Origin: Puteibacter caeruleilacunae
Lineage (GTDB): Bacteria; Bacteroidota; Bacteroidia; Bacteroidales; Prolixibacteraceae
Direction: 5' to 3'
Assembly (NCBI GenBank): GCA_005217565.1
Contig: SJCO01000002.1
Span: 278,191 to 342,190 of the forward strand
Length of the DNA: 64,000 nucleotides
Shown: positions 8,813 to 18,033 of the stretch, piece by piece
Layout: each line of letters starts with the position of its first letter
How positions within the stretch are numbered: position 1 is the stretch's first letter
The notes under the pieces: generated by a model
Told to the model about the DNA's origin: nothing
What the model saw: the letters and a program-made list of their open reading frames with translations, nothing else
Databases searched by the model: none
Position numbers and translations under genes: made by a program

Positions 8813-11068
8813 ATGAGGATATTTTTTCACATGCTAGCCTTTATGGCACTCATTTTTCTTGCAAGTTGTCAGAATCAACTTACCATCTCCAATAATGGAT
8901 CTTCTAACTATCAAATAGTTATCCCTTCAAACGCAACAACATCTGATCAGGCGGCAGCTGCAGCACTTCAGAACTATTTGCAGAAAATAGGGAACGCACA
9001 GCTGACAATCGTTAAGGACAAAGTCCCCGAAAAGGAATATGAAATATGCATTGGAAACACCAACAGAACCAATTTGACTCATCCCGATCTCGAACAGGAT
9101 GGTTTTACAATACAAACCAATCAAAAGAAGATTCTCATTAAAGGAGGTACAGAAAAAGGGAGTCTATATGGAGTGTACACCTTCCTTGAGGATTTCCTAA
9201 ATTGTAGAAAGTACAGCTCTACAGTTGAAGTAATTCCACAATTAGAATCGATTAAAATACCAGCTCAGATCAATATGACTCAAGTTCCTGTCATTAAATT
9301 CCGAGAGACCTATTATCGTGATAGTGGAGATCCTGGATTTTTAAATTGGCATAAACTAGATGTTCATGGTGGAGAACATGGAGAATGGGGATATTGGTGT
9401 CACTCTTTTCATCAACTGGTTCCACCTGAAGAATATGCAAAAACTCACCCTGAATATTACGCCCTTCGCAATGGAAACCGTCAGCCAGGATCACAGCTTT
9501 GTCTGTCAAATCCTGATGTACTTGAAATCGCCATACGCAACCTTAAAAAAGCAATAGATGAGCACCCCGAGGCAAAATACTGGTCGGTTAGTCAAAACGA
9601 CAATCAAAACTATTGTCAATGTGAACACTGTGCAAAAATAGATAGCGCTGAAGGTACTCCCATGGGATCTGTACTTCACTTTGTGAACAAAGTAGCAGAA
9701 CATTTTCCTGACAAAGTTATTTCAACATTGGCTTACCAGTACACCCGATCCCTCCCTAAGCACGTACGACCAGCTAAGAATGTGAATATCATGCTTTGTA
9801 ATATTGAATGTCCTCGACATTTACCTATGAATGAAGAACCTTCGTCTCAATCATTCTGCAAAGATCTTGAAGACTGGGGATCGATAACCAACAATATCTT
9901 ACTTTGGGATTATGTCATTCAATTTAAAAACCTTGTTAGTCCGTTCCCTAACCTACACACCATAGCACCTAACATTCGCTACCTGGTTGACAATGGTGTA
10001 ACTGCTATCTTTGAACAAGGGAACAGAGAAATTGGAGGCGAATTTGCAGAATTACGAGCATACCTTATCTCAAAACTATTATGGAATCCTAACCTTGATC
10101 CTGAGGCCATTATCAATGATTTTCTTGAAGGATACTATGGAAAAGCAGCTCCTTTCATCAAAGAATACATTAATCTATCACATAAAAGTCTGTCGGAATC
10201 AGGCATGCAACTCAACATCTTTGGTAATCCTTTAGTGGCAAAACACACTTATTTGAAAGCCGACTTAATGCTACAATACAAGTCACTATTTGATCAAGCT
10301 GAAGCTGCTGTAGCAGCACATCCTGAATTGCTCAATCGCGTTCAAAACGCTCGACTGCCAATCATGTACGCCGAACTTGAGATTGCCAGAAGTAATGGCT
10401 TCGAAGAAGGTGGCCTGTATATCAAGCGTCACAACGATGTTTATGAGCCTCGAACAGAGATCAAAAACCTACTTGACACCTTTATTGAGCGATGCAATAG
10501 AAATAAAGTCACCAAGTTAAAAGAGTGGAGTACAACACCGGATGAATACCTTGTTGCCTACATGAGGTTATTTTCCAAAGATGCATCTCGCAGTAAGGCA
10601 TTCCGTAAAAAGGTAGATTATATAATAAAACCAAACGCCAAATACACACCTAATGGAGTAAAAACACTTACAGATGGAGTATTTGGGTCATATGATTTTG
10701 CCGCGAACTGGCTTGGATATGAAGGTAAACACATGGAGTTTATTGTAGACCTTGATAAACCAACCGATGTGCATAAGTTATCAATCGACTTCCTCCAAGG
10801 GATAAACGACTGGATTTTCTTACCTGAATCAGTATCATTCTATGCCTCAAACGATGGCAAGAAATATAAACTCATTGATGAGATAAAAAACACGCAACCA
10901 GAGAATAAGAAAGGGATTTTCATCCATACTTTCAAGACTGAACCAAATCAGACTCTCAGCTGCAAGTACATAAAGGTGAAGGCACAGAGCATTTTGAATT
11001 GCCCATCATGGCATATGGGTGCCGGCGGTCCAGTGTGGATTATGGCCGACGAATTAATCGTTGAATAA
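8813..11068 (+). CDS. DUF4838 lipoprotein, putative glycoside hydrolase-like, with C-terminal carbohydrate-binding-like domain
   Basis: Secreted lipoprotein (LASC lipobox, Cys19) of 751 residues. Residues 30-145 resemble the alpha/beta N-terminal domain of GH20 and GH67 enzymes (SNYQIVIPSNATTSDQAAAAALQNYLQK). The central part is the DUF4838 barrel with VSQNDNQNYCQCEHC and ILLWDYVIQF. The last 150 residues look like a discoidin-type beta-sandwich (FLPESVSFYASNDGKKYKLIDEI), probably for glycan binding. DUF4838 proteins occur in polysaccharide-degradation loci, but their activity is not firmly known. The gene is followed by a strong bidirectional terminator shared with the convergent lactonase gene. 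Confidence 0.85.
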   Translation: MRIFFHMLAFMALIFLASCQNQLTISNNGSSNYQIVIPSNATTSDQAAAAALQNYLQKIGNAQLTIVKDKVPEKEYEICIGNTNRTNLTHPDLEQDGFTIQTNQKKILIKGGTEKGSLYGVYTFLEDFLNCRKYSSTVEVIPQLESIKIPAQINMTQVPVIKFRETYYRDSGDPGFLNWHKLDVHGGEHGEWGYWCHSFHQLVPPEEYAKTHPEYYALRNGNRQPGSQLCLSNPDVLEIAIRNLKKAIDEHPEAKYWSVSQNDNQNYCQCEHCAKIDSAEGTPMGSVLHFVNKVAEHFPDKVISTLAYQYTRSLPKHVRPAKNVNIMLCNIECPRHLPMNEEPSSQSFCKDLEDWGSITNNILLWDYVIQFKNLVSPFPNLHTIAPNIRYLVDNGVTAIFEQGNREIGGEFAELRAYLISKLLWNPNLDPEAIINDFLEGYYGKAAPFIKEYINLSHKSLSESGMQLNIFGNPLVAKHTYLKADLMLQYKSLFDQAEAAVAAHPELLNRVQNARLPIMYAELEIARSNGFEEGGLYIKRHNDVYEPRTEIKNLLDTFIERCNRNKVTKLKEWSTTPDEYLVAYMRLFSKDASRSKAFRKKVDYIIKPNAKYTPNGVKTLTDGVFGSYDFAANWLGYEGKHMEFIVDLDKPTDVHKLSIDFLQGINDWIFLPESVSFYASNDGKKYKLIDEIKNTQPENKKGIFIHTFKTEPNQTLSCKYIKVKAQSILNCPSWHMGAGGPVWIMADELIVE

Positions 11069-11076
11069 AATAAAAG

Positions 11077-11120
11077 AAAAAGGGTGTCAAGAATTCATGA
11101 CACCCTTTTTCTTTTATTTC
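11077..11120. terminator. Bidirectional Rho-independent terminator
   Basis: AAAAAGGGTGTCA and TGACACCCTTTTT form a 13-bp stem with an 8-nt loop. A- and T-runs on both sides make it work for the DUF4838 gene (plus) and the lactonase-fold gene (minus), whose last codons overlap its edge. Confidence 0.92.
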
Positions 11121-12247
11121 TTAAACAGCAGACAAACCGGATTTGGTGCTGCAATCTCATGTTTAAATTCTAACAAACCTGTCTCTGCATCTCGTTTATA
11201 CAATATAATGTTACTTGTATGTTGATTTGCTGCCAACAAGTAATCTTCATCAGGAGACAAGGTAAAGTTACGAGGAAAATCTCCTCTTGTCGATTCACAA
11301 CCAATTAAGGTTGGTATACCCATCTCATCCAACTTAAATATTGCAATACTATTATGTCCTCTATTTGATCCATATAAGAATTTACCATCTGATGTTACAT
11401 GGATATCAGCAGTATAACTTTCGTCCGAGAAATCTTCAGGTAAAGTATTTACTGATTTCACAACATTAAAAGACCCGTCAGCTAGCTTCTCCACCACTGA
11501 AACCGTATTTCCCAACTCATTGATCACATACATCAGTTTTCCATTAGGATGAAAGCACATATGTCGCGGACCAGCTCCTGGAGCTAATACAATCTCATCG
11601 GTTGATGCTTTTTCTAGTTTATTATTGCTCTCATTTAATGTATATACCTTCACCTTATCAATTCCTAAATCAACAGAAAAGATGCGGCTCCCATTAGGCT
11701 CGAAATAGGTACTGTGGGCATGTGGAGATTCCTGTCGCTTTACATTCGGGCCACTACCTTCATGTTGTTGTAGATCAAGCATACCGTTCATCATACCTTC
11801 GGTATCCATCTTCATCAAAGCAACATTGCCGCCAGTATAATTGGCAGCTAATACATACCCCTGCTTATTAACAGCAACGTGACATGGATGAGCTCCACCA
11901 CAATTAACCTTCGATAAAGACTTTAACTTACCATCGGATAATATAGCAAACGATTCAATATAGCCCGTGCGACCAGTCTCTTTATCTCCGATCTCATGTA
12001 CTGCAACCATAAAATGCTCATCATCTGATAAGGCCATAAATGACGGATTATTAGATGGAGTTGCTAATCCATGGTTTTCCAGTTGCTCTGTTTCTGGATT
12101 TAGTGCATAGCGGTATATACCCTCACTATCCCCAGAAGTATAAGTCCCCACATAAAAATACTGCACATCCTTTTTCTTTGTTTCCTTATGAGCGCATGAC
12201 ATCATTAACACATTTAGTAGTAGCAATGCTGTAAAAAGTCTTCTCAT
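11114..12247 (-). CDS. Lactonase-family (6-phosphogluconolactonase-like) seven-bladed propeller lipoprotein
   Basis: A 377-residue lipoprotein (MMSC lipobox, Cys18) of the PF10282 lactonase family. Repeated blades are visible, for example FYVGTYTSGDSEGIYRYALNPETEQLE, NPSFMALSDDEHFMVAVHE, GPRHMCFHPNGKLMYVINE and FPRNFTLSPDEDYLLAANQ. Cytoplasmic relatives such as YbhE/Pgl hydrolyse 6-phosphogluconolactone, but the lipoprotein signal puts this copy outside the cytoplasm. It therefore more likely acts on a sugar lactone made during glycan oxidation, or simply binds ligands. It appears to be a single-gene transcript ending at the shared terminator. Confidence 0.87.
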   Translation of the reverse strand: MRRLFTALLLLNVLMMSCAHKETKKKDVQYFYVGTYTSGDSEGIYRYALNPETEQLENHGLATPSNNPSFMALSDDEHFMVAVHEIGDKETGRTGYIESFAILSDGKLKSLSKVNCGGAHPCHVAVNKQGYVLAANYTGGNVALMKMDTEGMMNGMLDLQQHEGSGPNVKRQESPHAHSTYFEPNGSRIFSVDLGIDKVKVYTLNESNNKLEKASTDEIVLAPGAGPRHMCFHPNGKLMYVINELGNTVSVVEKLADGSFNVVKSVNTLPEDFSDESYTADIHVTSDGKFLYGSNRGHNSIAIFKLDEMGIPTLIGCESTRGDFPRNFTLSPDEDYLLAANQHTSNIILYKRDAETGLLEFKHEIAAPNPVCLLFKK

Positions 12248-12608
12248 CGTTATTTGATTTATTAAGCCAAGTAGGCCTTTTGGATTTTATTTAATTTGTC
12301 TAAAGATACACCCAATTCATAAACTTAAAAAGCATACCCGATATTAAAGGAATAATATCACTCCTACGAAGCCCCCTCAGCACTCTCTATCGCTTCTTCA
12401 ATAAAACTCTAATTATACTTTAACCAAATTCTATCCAGGATAAAAGGAAGATAAAGTTTAAGTAAAGTTTACCTAGAGAATACATAAAGAGTGCTGTCGC
12501 ATTGAATCCCATCATTTTACCGTGAGAGATAGTTGTATATTACCGAATTCAGGTGAAACTTTTACAGCAATTGAATTTACGAGACCAATCCACATACATT
12601 CATACATG

Positions 12609-12672
12609 TTACCATTGAGATTTCAACTGTAGAATCTCTGGTAATTATAATAGAACATTAAACTATTATAAT
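12609..12672 (+). repeat. Tandem hairpins in the 12.2-13.1 kb gap
   Basis: The first hairpin pairs TTACCA and GAGATT (12609-12622) with AATCTC and TGGTAA (12633-12644). The second is a perfect 10-bp ATTATAATAG/CTATTATAAT (12644-12653 with 12663-12672). Two stable helices in direct succession upstream of a terminator suggest a folded RNA. Confidence 0.5.
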
Positions 12673-12783
12673 CCTATTGGCATCAGTGTGAATTAAATCG
12701 TGAATAAATTGCAGCAATAACACAGGAGTGAATTAGCGAAGTGTTACTTTCATAATATATATTTACCAAAAGACCTAAAATAC

Positions 12784-12815
12784 AAAAAGGTTGTCCTGCG
12801 GAAGACAACCTTTTT
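12784..12815. terminator. Rho-independent terminator without an annotated upstream gene
   Basis: AAAAAGGTTGTC and GACAACCTTTTT form a 12-bp stem with a short loop (CTGCGGAA) and T-runs in both directions. On the plus strand nothing coding lies upstream for over 500 bp; on the minus strand only a doubtful 79-codon ORF precedes it. Confidence 0.88.
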
Positions 12816-12870
12816 AATAAATCTGGTTAATACCAGCGGTATATATTTCTAGATCTGGTCAAATATTCTT

Positions 12871-12899
12871 GAGAGTCATCATTTGGGACTCTGTTTTTT
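12871..12899 (+). terminator. Second plus-strand terminator-like hairpin
   Basis: AGAGTC/GACTCT stem with a 9-nt loop, followed by GTTTTTTT. It lies 55 bp after the stronger terminator. The T-run could also be chance, since the region is T-rich. Confidence 0.4.
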
Positions 12900-13116
12900 T
12901 CATGTCTGCAAGTAACGGGAAATTAGCGGCTTCCGATAAAAGATTCTGACCTAATTCTTGTAAAAATTGACCAAAACGCCTTTTTCGGCTATTTTTTTGC
13001 CTTAAATGCCATTTTTTCTTTCCCTTCAATCTCTGAGAATTCTTTTTACCTGAAAATAATGTCTTATCTTGCGGTACCAGAACAGATCTATCATTCATAA
13101 TAAAAAACCGATTAAC

Positions 13117-13905
13117 ATGAAGTATTTATTTAAAGCCGCACAATTTTTTCTTTTAGTTGTAATCATGATGAGTTGTTCCACTTCTGCTTCGAAATATAAA
13201 AAGGGGAAATGGGTACAACTATTCAATGGTAAAAACCTTGAGGGCTGGACTCCCAAAATTACCGGATATGATTGTGGTGAGAATTATGGAAACACATTTA
13301 GAGTAGAGGACGGACTGTTGAAGGTCAGCTATGATCAGTACGATAAATTCGATGCTCGTTTTGGTCATCTATTCTACAAGGATAAATTTTCACATTACCT
13401 TCTTGCAGTTGAATACCGCTTCAAAGGTGATCAGGTTGCAGGTGGAGCTGGCTGGGCTTATCGTAACAGTGGCATAATGATTCACGGACAATCTCCTGAA
13501 TCTATGACTAAGAAACAATATTTCCCTGTATCAATTGAGGTCCAGCTTTTGGGAGGAGATGGCGTTAATGAGCGAACTAATGCAAATGTTTGTACTCCAG
13601 GAACTCACATTGAGATGAATGGCGAATTAATTGAAAGACACTGCAATAATTCAACATCAAAAACTTGTCACAACGATGAGTGGGTAAGAGTAGAAGTAGA
13701 GGTTCGAGGAAATAAGGTGATTAAACATTTTGTTGATGGCGTAATGGTTATGGAATATAACAAGCCTCAACTTGATGATAAAGATCCATCGTTTGCTAAA
13801 CTAGCCAAGGATGGTGAAAAAATGTTGAGTGAAGGAACAATTTCACTACAAAGTGAGAGTGCTCCATTAGAATTCAGAAAAGTAGAGATTATGGTATTAG
13901 AGTAA
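13117..13905 (+). CDS. DUF1080 (3-keto-disaccharide hydrolase-like) lipoprotein
   Basis: Secreted lipoprotein of about 262 residues (MMSC lipobox, Cys20) with a concanavalin-like beta-sandwich of the DUF1080/PF06439 family. Seen motifs are WVQLFNGKNLEGW near the start, YRNSGIMIHG in the middle and FRKVEIMVLE at the end. Family members include 3-keto-glucoside hydrolases and uncharacterised glycan-locus proteins. The ATG at 13117 is chosen because it begins directly before the signal peptide; an upstream in-frame ATG at 13069 would add 16 residues without a role. A terminator follows immediately. Confidence 0.88.
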   Translation: MKYLFKAAQFFLLVVIMMSCSTSASKYKKGKWVQLFNGKNLEGWTPKITGYDCGENYGNTFRVEDGLLKVSYDQYDKFDARFGHLFYKDKFSHYLLAVEYRFKGDQVAGGAGWAYRNSGIMIHGQSPESMTKKQYFPVSIEVQLLGGDGVNERTNANVCTPGTHIEMNGELIERHCNNSTSKTCHNDEWVRVEVEVRGNKVIKHFVDGVMVMEYNKPQLDDKDPSFAKLAKDGEKMLSEGTISLQSESAPLEFRKVEIMVLE

Positions 13906-13912
13906 TCATAAA

Positions 13913-13949
13913 ACCCGATGCAAGGATTACGCATCGGGTCTCTTTTTTA
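13913..13949. terminator. Rho-independent terminator after the DUF1080 gene
   Basis: ACCCGATGC/GCATCGGGT stem (9 bp, 9-nt loop) followed by CTCTTTTTTAT on the plus strand. On the minus strand it is followed by TTTTATG, so it can also end the fatty-acid operon, which runs into it from the right. Confidence 0.9.
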
Positions 13950-15806
13950 TATTGTAGTTTCTCCATTTTGGAAAATATCTTTTTCCATCCAGGCATATTT
14001 CCCAGCCAGAAGATTATTACTTACTTGTACTTTTGCTTTTCGTTTTTCTTTTTTAATCGCTTTAAAGTAAGACTCTATCTGCTCACGACTGTTAATGCAA
14101 TATACATCTGCCAGATGTTGTTCGTCTTTCAACTTATCTTCAGCCACAGTTGCTCGATCAGCACGGGCAAGACAAGCACTCATGGCAAACAGTAAAACTC
14201 CTATATCCACATAATGTCCAAGTATGATCTGCTCATTTTGCATCTCTTGCTGATATCGCGCCATACTATGAAATAGCCTCCTGGCAAGCTTACGCGATGT
14301 CTTCCTTATATAGTTCAAATGTTTCCGATTAACACTATTCAACTGAACAGTCTTCAACCGTTTAAATGATGGCAACCAAACACTTGGATACCAAAGGGTA
14401 TAATACTTCAATATCTTCCCAAATGCCTTTAAACGATCGCTTATTGTTCTTGCCTTTAGCATCGGCATTGCCAATTTGAAGTGACGATCAACTGCCTCTC
14501 TGGCAATAAATAGTCGCATAATCTCACTACTGCCCTCTATAATACGATTAATGCGTAGATCACGCATCATACGTTCAACTGGTGCTCCCAGCTCTCCCCG
14601 TGCTCTCAATGATTCGGCGGTCTCATAACCACGACCACCTCTTACCTGTAATGTTTGATCAACCACCCTCCACACTGCTTCCGATCCGAAATACTTAGCC
14701 ATTGCTGCCTCCAGGCGAATATCAACACGTTGTTGTGTTGCTAAAGCAATCGATAATTTGCTTACATTCTGCATGGCATAAGTTTCCACGGCAATATCCG
14801 ATAACATTGAAGCGACTGCTTGATGTTGACCAATTGCACTACCCCATTGAACACGTTCACTGGCCCAATCTCTACAAATACGAAGACAAGCTTTCCCGGC
14901 AGCAGCAGAAACAGCAGGAATAATCAAGCGACCATCATTCAAAGTAGCAAAAGCAATCTTCAGTCCTTCTCCTTCTTCTCCAATAAGATTTTCCACAGGG
15001 ACCTTTACATCCTTAAAAGAAAGCTGACCATTAGATATTCCTCTAATGCCCATAAAAGAACAATTGTGATCAGTAGCAATTCCCGGAGTATCCATTTCTA
15101 AAATAAAAGCCGAGATTTGCTTCTTCTCTTTACCTCTAACAATCTTTGGTTTGGTTAAAGCCATTATAATAATCACATCTGCATCCGGTCCGTTAGTACA
15201 CCAAAGTTTTTGTCCGTTTAATATATAGTGCTGACCGTCTTCAGAAAGCTCAGCCTTGGTATCCATTCGGGCAGGATCAGATCCCACTCCTGGTTCAGTC
15301 AAGGCAAATGCAGAAATAGCCCCATCTGAAATCATCTTAAGATACTTCTCTTTTTGTGCTGGTGTTCCAAATAGTTTTAATGGTTGTGGAACACCAATAC
15401 TTTGATGCGCCGATAACCACACCGCTGTGCTACCACAGTATGTAGATATAAATGAGATTACTCGTGCATAATTGAATAACGATAAACCTAAGCCACCATA
15501 CTCTTTAGGGATTTTCATCCTAAAGCACCCTATTTCTTTCAAGGCAGCAATGGCCTCGTCTGACAGTTTTTCGCTTCGATCCACTTCATCAGGATCAATA
15601 TATTCGGTCAAACATGCCTTAACCTTCAATAAAAATTCATCGCCTATCTTCTTGTCTGATGCATCTTGTTCAGGAAAAGGAGTAATCAATTCCCATCGGA
15701 AGCGCCCATTAAATAGTTCTGACACAAAACTGGGATGATGCCAATCCTTCTGTCTTGAATCCTCTGCAAGATCCATTGCATGTTGAGCTTGATTCTTATC
15801 TGTCAT
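13947..15806 (-). CDS. Acyl-CoA dehydrogenase (long form)
   Basis: FAD enzyme for the first oxidation step of fatty-acid beta-oxidation, acyl-CoA to trans-2-enoyl-CoA. N- and middle-domain motifs are present (FALTEPGVGSDPARM, LNGQKLWCTNG), then the C-terminal helical domain with the catalytic base in RIIEGSSEIMRL (Glu at about residue 422). With 619 residues it is longer than short- and medium-chain enzymes; an extra C-terminal helical extension resembles very-long-chain and ACAD9-like forms. It is the last gene of the operon, 69 bp after the hydratase/dehydrogenase gene. An electron-transfer flavoprotein is not in the window. Confidence 0.93.
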   Translation of the reverse strand: MTDKNQAQHAMDLAEDSRQKDWHHPSFVSELFNGRFRWELITPFPEQDASDKKIGDEFLLKVKACLTEYIDPDEVDRSEKLSDEAIAALKEIGCFRMKIPKEYGGLGLSLFNYARVISFISTYCGSTAVWLSAHQSIGVPQPLKLFGTPAQKEKYLKMISDGAISAFALTEPGVGSDPARMDTKAELSEDGQHYILNGQKLWCTNGPDADVIIIMALTKPKIVRGKEKKQISAFILEMDTPGIATDHNCSFMGIRGISNGQLSFKDVKVPVENLIGEEGEGLKIAFATLNDGRLIIPAVSAAAGKACLRICRDWASERVQWGSAIGQHQAVASMLSDIAVETYAMQNVSKLSIALATQQRVDIRLEAAMAKYFGSEAVWRVVDQTLQVRGGRGYETAESLRARGELGAPVERMMRDLRINRIIEGSSEIMRLFIAREAVDRHFKLAMPMLKARTISDRLKAFGKILKYYTLWYPSVWLPSFKRLKTVQLNSVNRKHLNYIRKTSRKLARRLFHSMARYQQEMQNEQIILGHYVDIGVLLFAMSACLARADRATVAEDKLKDEQHLADVYCINSREQIESYFKAIKKEKRKAKVQVSNNLLAGKYAWMEKDIFQNGETTI

Positions 15807-15875
15807 AACTTTAAAGTTTTACGCTGGTTAAACTTTCGTTTCCTAAGATTGACCACTTCAGGTTTCCCTGAGTGA

Positions 15876-18014
15876 TTATATATTCACCGATGCATTACTT
15901 TTCGACAATTCACAGAGCAGCTCACAAGGTTTAAACCGTACTCCTAATGAACTAACGTATTCCTCCAAGCGTTCGCATACCCTATCAAAACCTAACTCCT
16001 CGGCATAATTAATAGGTCCTCCTCTGAATGGAGGGAATCCAGTACCATTAATAATCGCAAAGTCTAGAATATCACCATTCTCCACAACACCTTCCTGCAA
16101 GCAACGCACCGACTCGTTGATCATTGCCATAATACAGCGATCGATAATTTCTTGTGATGAAATCTTCCTTGGTGTCACACTATGGGCCAAACGATACTGA
16201 TTAAGCATCTCCTGAATCTTGCCATTAATTTCCTTTTTATCCTTCTTGTATATATAGATACCCTTCTTCGATTTCTTTCCCAGGAGATCCGGTTCTCGTC
16301 GGAAGGTATGAAGAATAGCAGCAGTCTTCATGCGTTCTCCATAATGATTTTCAAAAACAGTAGAAACTTTTACCGCTGTATCATGTCCCACTTCATCGAG
16401 TAATGCCAATGGCCCCATAGGCATACCAAATGCTTCTAAAGCATCATCAATTTGCTTTATTGAAGCGCCTTCTACTAGTAAATGTGCCGCTTCATTCATA
16501 TATGGCAATAGGATCCTGTTAACAAGAAAACCAGGACAATCTTTTACAACCACTGGTGTTTTCCCTAATTTCAACACCAATGCATACACCTGATCAACAA
16601 CCTCTTTTGCAGTATCATTTCCTGCAACAACTTCAACCAATGGCATTCTGTTTACTGGATTAAAGAAATGCATTCCCACAAATCGCTCAGGATTCTTCAA
16701 GGCCACTGCCATATCAGAAACAGATAACGATGAAGTATTGGTCGCAATAATCGTATCTTCAGCTACATGATCTTCTAAATCGGCCAACACCTTTTTCTTT
16801 AGATCCAAATTCTCAGGAACAGCCTCAATCACAAGATCACACTGCTTAAAACCTATATAATCAACCTGACCTGTCATTTTCAACATCTTCAATTCGACTT
16901 CCCTTCGGGACATTTTTCTTTTCTTAAGAAAATAGTTGTAAGCTTTTCGGCACGACTGAAATCCTTTTGACAACGCATCCCATGATATATCTTTAAGCAA
17001 TACCGATATTTCTTTATAGTTGAATAACCAACCAATTAGTCCGCCCATGATACCTGCACCAAGAATACCGACTTGCTTAACAGGCCTTACAAGATGCTTA
17101 CCCAAACTCTTCACCTTTTGAGAGGTAAAAAACAGTTTGATTAAATTCTTACTCACCTGACTAGGAGCAATGTCCGCAAAAGCTTTACTTTCTTCCAGTA
17201 ATGCACGATCCAATGAACGCGTATAGTTCTTCTTCACCACATCGAGGGCCAACAATGGAGCCGGATAATGATTTTTTGTCTTTTCTATAACATTTTTTGC
17301 TGCTGTCTTAAAGATAAGCGATCGTCCCATTGGATTCTTCTCCAGCATCAGATTCTTTGTTCCCTGTAATTGACGCTTACTAGTTACACTTTTAGGGTTA
17401 CTCAATATCTTATCAACAAATCCCATTAATCCAGTATCTAAGTACTCCCGGTGAAATAGTGCATCAGCTAAATGCATGCGTAATGCTTTCTTTCCATTGA
17501 CTGATCTTCCTGTAAGGATAAGATCTAACGCTTTTTGTATGCCCACCAAGCGAGGTAATCTTTGTGTTCCACCCAATCCTGGAATAATCCCTAAATTCAC
17601 TTCTGGTAATGCGAGTTTTGTTGAAGGATCATCGGTTACCACCCGATACGTACACGCTAATGCGAGTTCTAATCCTCCCCCCATACATGTACCATCAATT
17701 ACTGCCACAGTAGGAAAAGGCAAACGCTCAATTTTCCTAAGAATTTGTTTTCCTCCCTCTGCCAGCTCAAATGCTTTGCTAGAATCTCGTATATCCTTAA
17801 TCTCATTAATATCAGCTCCGGCAATAAAATTATTCTTTTTGCCACTGCGAATTAAAAGCACTCCAATGTCATCTTTTAAGATAGCCTGATCAAGCACCTG
17901 CTCCAACTCAACAAATACCATTGAACTTAATTTGTTGACCTTCTCGTCAGGAAGATCAAACACCAGACTGTATACTTGTCCTTTTGTATGATTTAATGTT
18001 ACTGCACGTGTCAT
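15876..18014 (-). CDS. fadJ: Bifunctional enoyl-CoA hydratase / 3-hydroxyacyl-CoA dehydrogenase
   Basis: Performs the second and third steps of beta-oxidation. The N-terminal crotonase domain (residues 1-190) shows the oxyanion-hole segment IAGADINEI and the two catalytic glutamate regions GGGLELAL and LPEVNLGIIPGLGGTQRL. The dehydrogenase part starts near residue 315 with the NAD-binding GILGAGIMG and continues with HFFNPVNRMPLVEVV (catalytic His). The last 200 residues hold the two C-terminal dehydrogenase helical domains. Length 712 residues is typical of FadB/FadJ alpha subunits. It lies 19 bp after the thiolase gene, so translation is probably coupled. Whether it is closer to FadB or FadJ cannot be settled by eye. 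Confidence 0.93.
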   Translation of the reverse strand: MTRAVTLNHTKGQVYSLVFDLPDEKVNKLSSMVFVELEQVLDQAILKDDIGVLLIRSGKKNNFIAGADINEIKDIRDSSKAFELAEGGKQILRKIERLPFPTVAVIDGTCMGGGLELALACTYRVVTDDPSTKLALPEVNLGIIPGLGGTQRLPRLVGIQKALDLILTGRSVNGKKALRMHLADALFHREYLDTGLMGFVDKILSNPKSVTSKRQLQGTKNLMLEKNPMGRSLIFKTAAKNVIEKTKNHYPAPLLALDVVKKNYTRSLDRALLEESKAFADIAPSQVSKNLIKLFFTSQKVKSLGKHLVRPVKQVGILGAGIMGGLIGWLFNYKEISVLLKDISWDALSKGFQSCRKAYNYFLKKRKMSRREVELKMLKMTGQVDYIGFKQCDLVIEAVPENLDLKKKVLADLEDHVAEDTIIATNTSSLSVSDMAVALKNPERFVGMHFFNPVNRMPLVEVVAGNDTAKEVVDQVYALVLKLGKTPVVVKDCPGFLVNRILLPYMNEAAHLLVEGASIKQIDDALEAFGMPMGPLALLDEVGHDTAVKVSTVFENHYGERMKTAAILHTFRREPDLLGKKSKKGIYIYKKDKKEINGKIQEMLNQYRLAHSVTPRKISSQEIIDRCIMAMINESVRCLQEGVVENGDILDFAIINGTGFPPFRGGPINYAEELGFDRVCERLEEYVSSLGVRFKPCELLCELSKSNASVNI

Positions 18015-18033
18015 GTTGTTCTCTTTTTGATGT

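Larger units (their letters stand above)
12248..13116. other. Long intergenic region with structured, possibly transcribed segment
   Basis: About 870 bp without a supported protein gene. It contains two back-to-back hairpins (12609-12644 and 12644-12672), a strong bidirectional terminator (12784-12815) and a second plus-strand terminator-like hairpin (12871-12899). The two ends hold promoters for the lactonase gene (minus; weak TATCTTTA near 12302) and the DUF1080 gene (plus; weak TATCTTGC near 13069). A terminator with no upstream gene on the plus strand suggests a small RNA. A 79-codon basic ORF on the minus strand (12859-13098) ends 44 bp before the first terminator and is the alternative explanation. 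Confidence 0.5.

Noticed and set aside
15472..15738. 88-codon ORF antisense to the acyl-CoA dehydrogenase gene
   Set aside because: Lies wholly inside a well-supported gene in another frame and shows only shadow composition. The same holds for the other antisense ORFs within the fatty-acid, GH2 and kinase genes.
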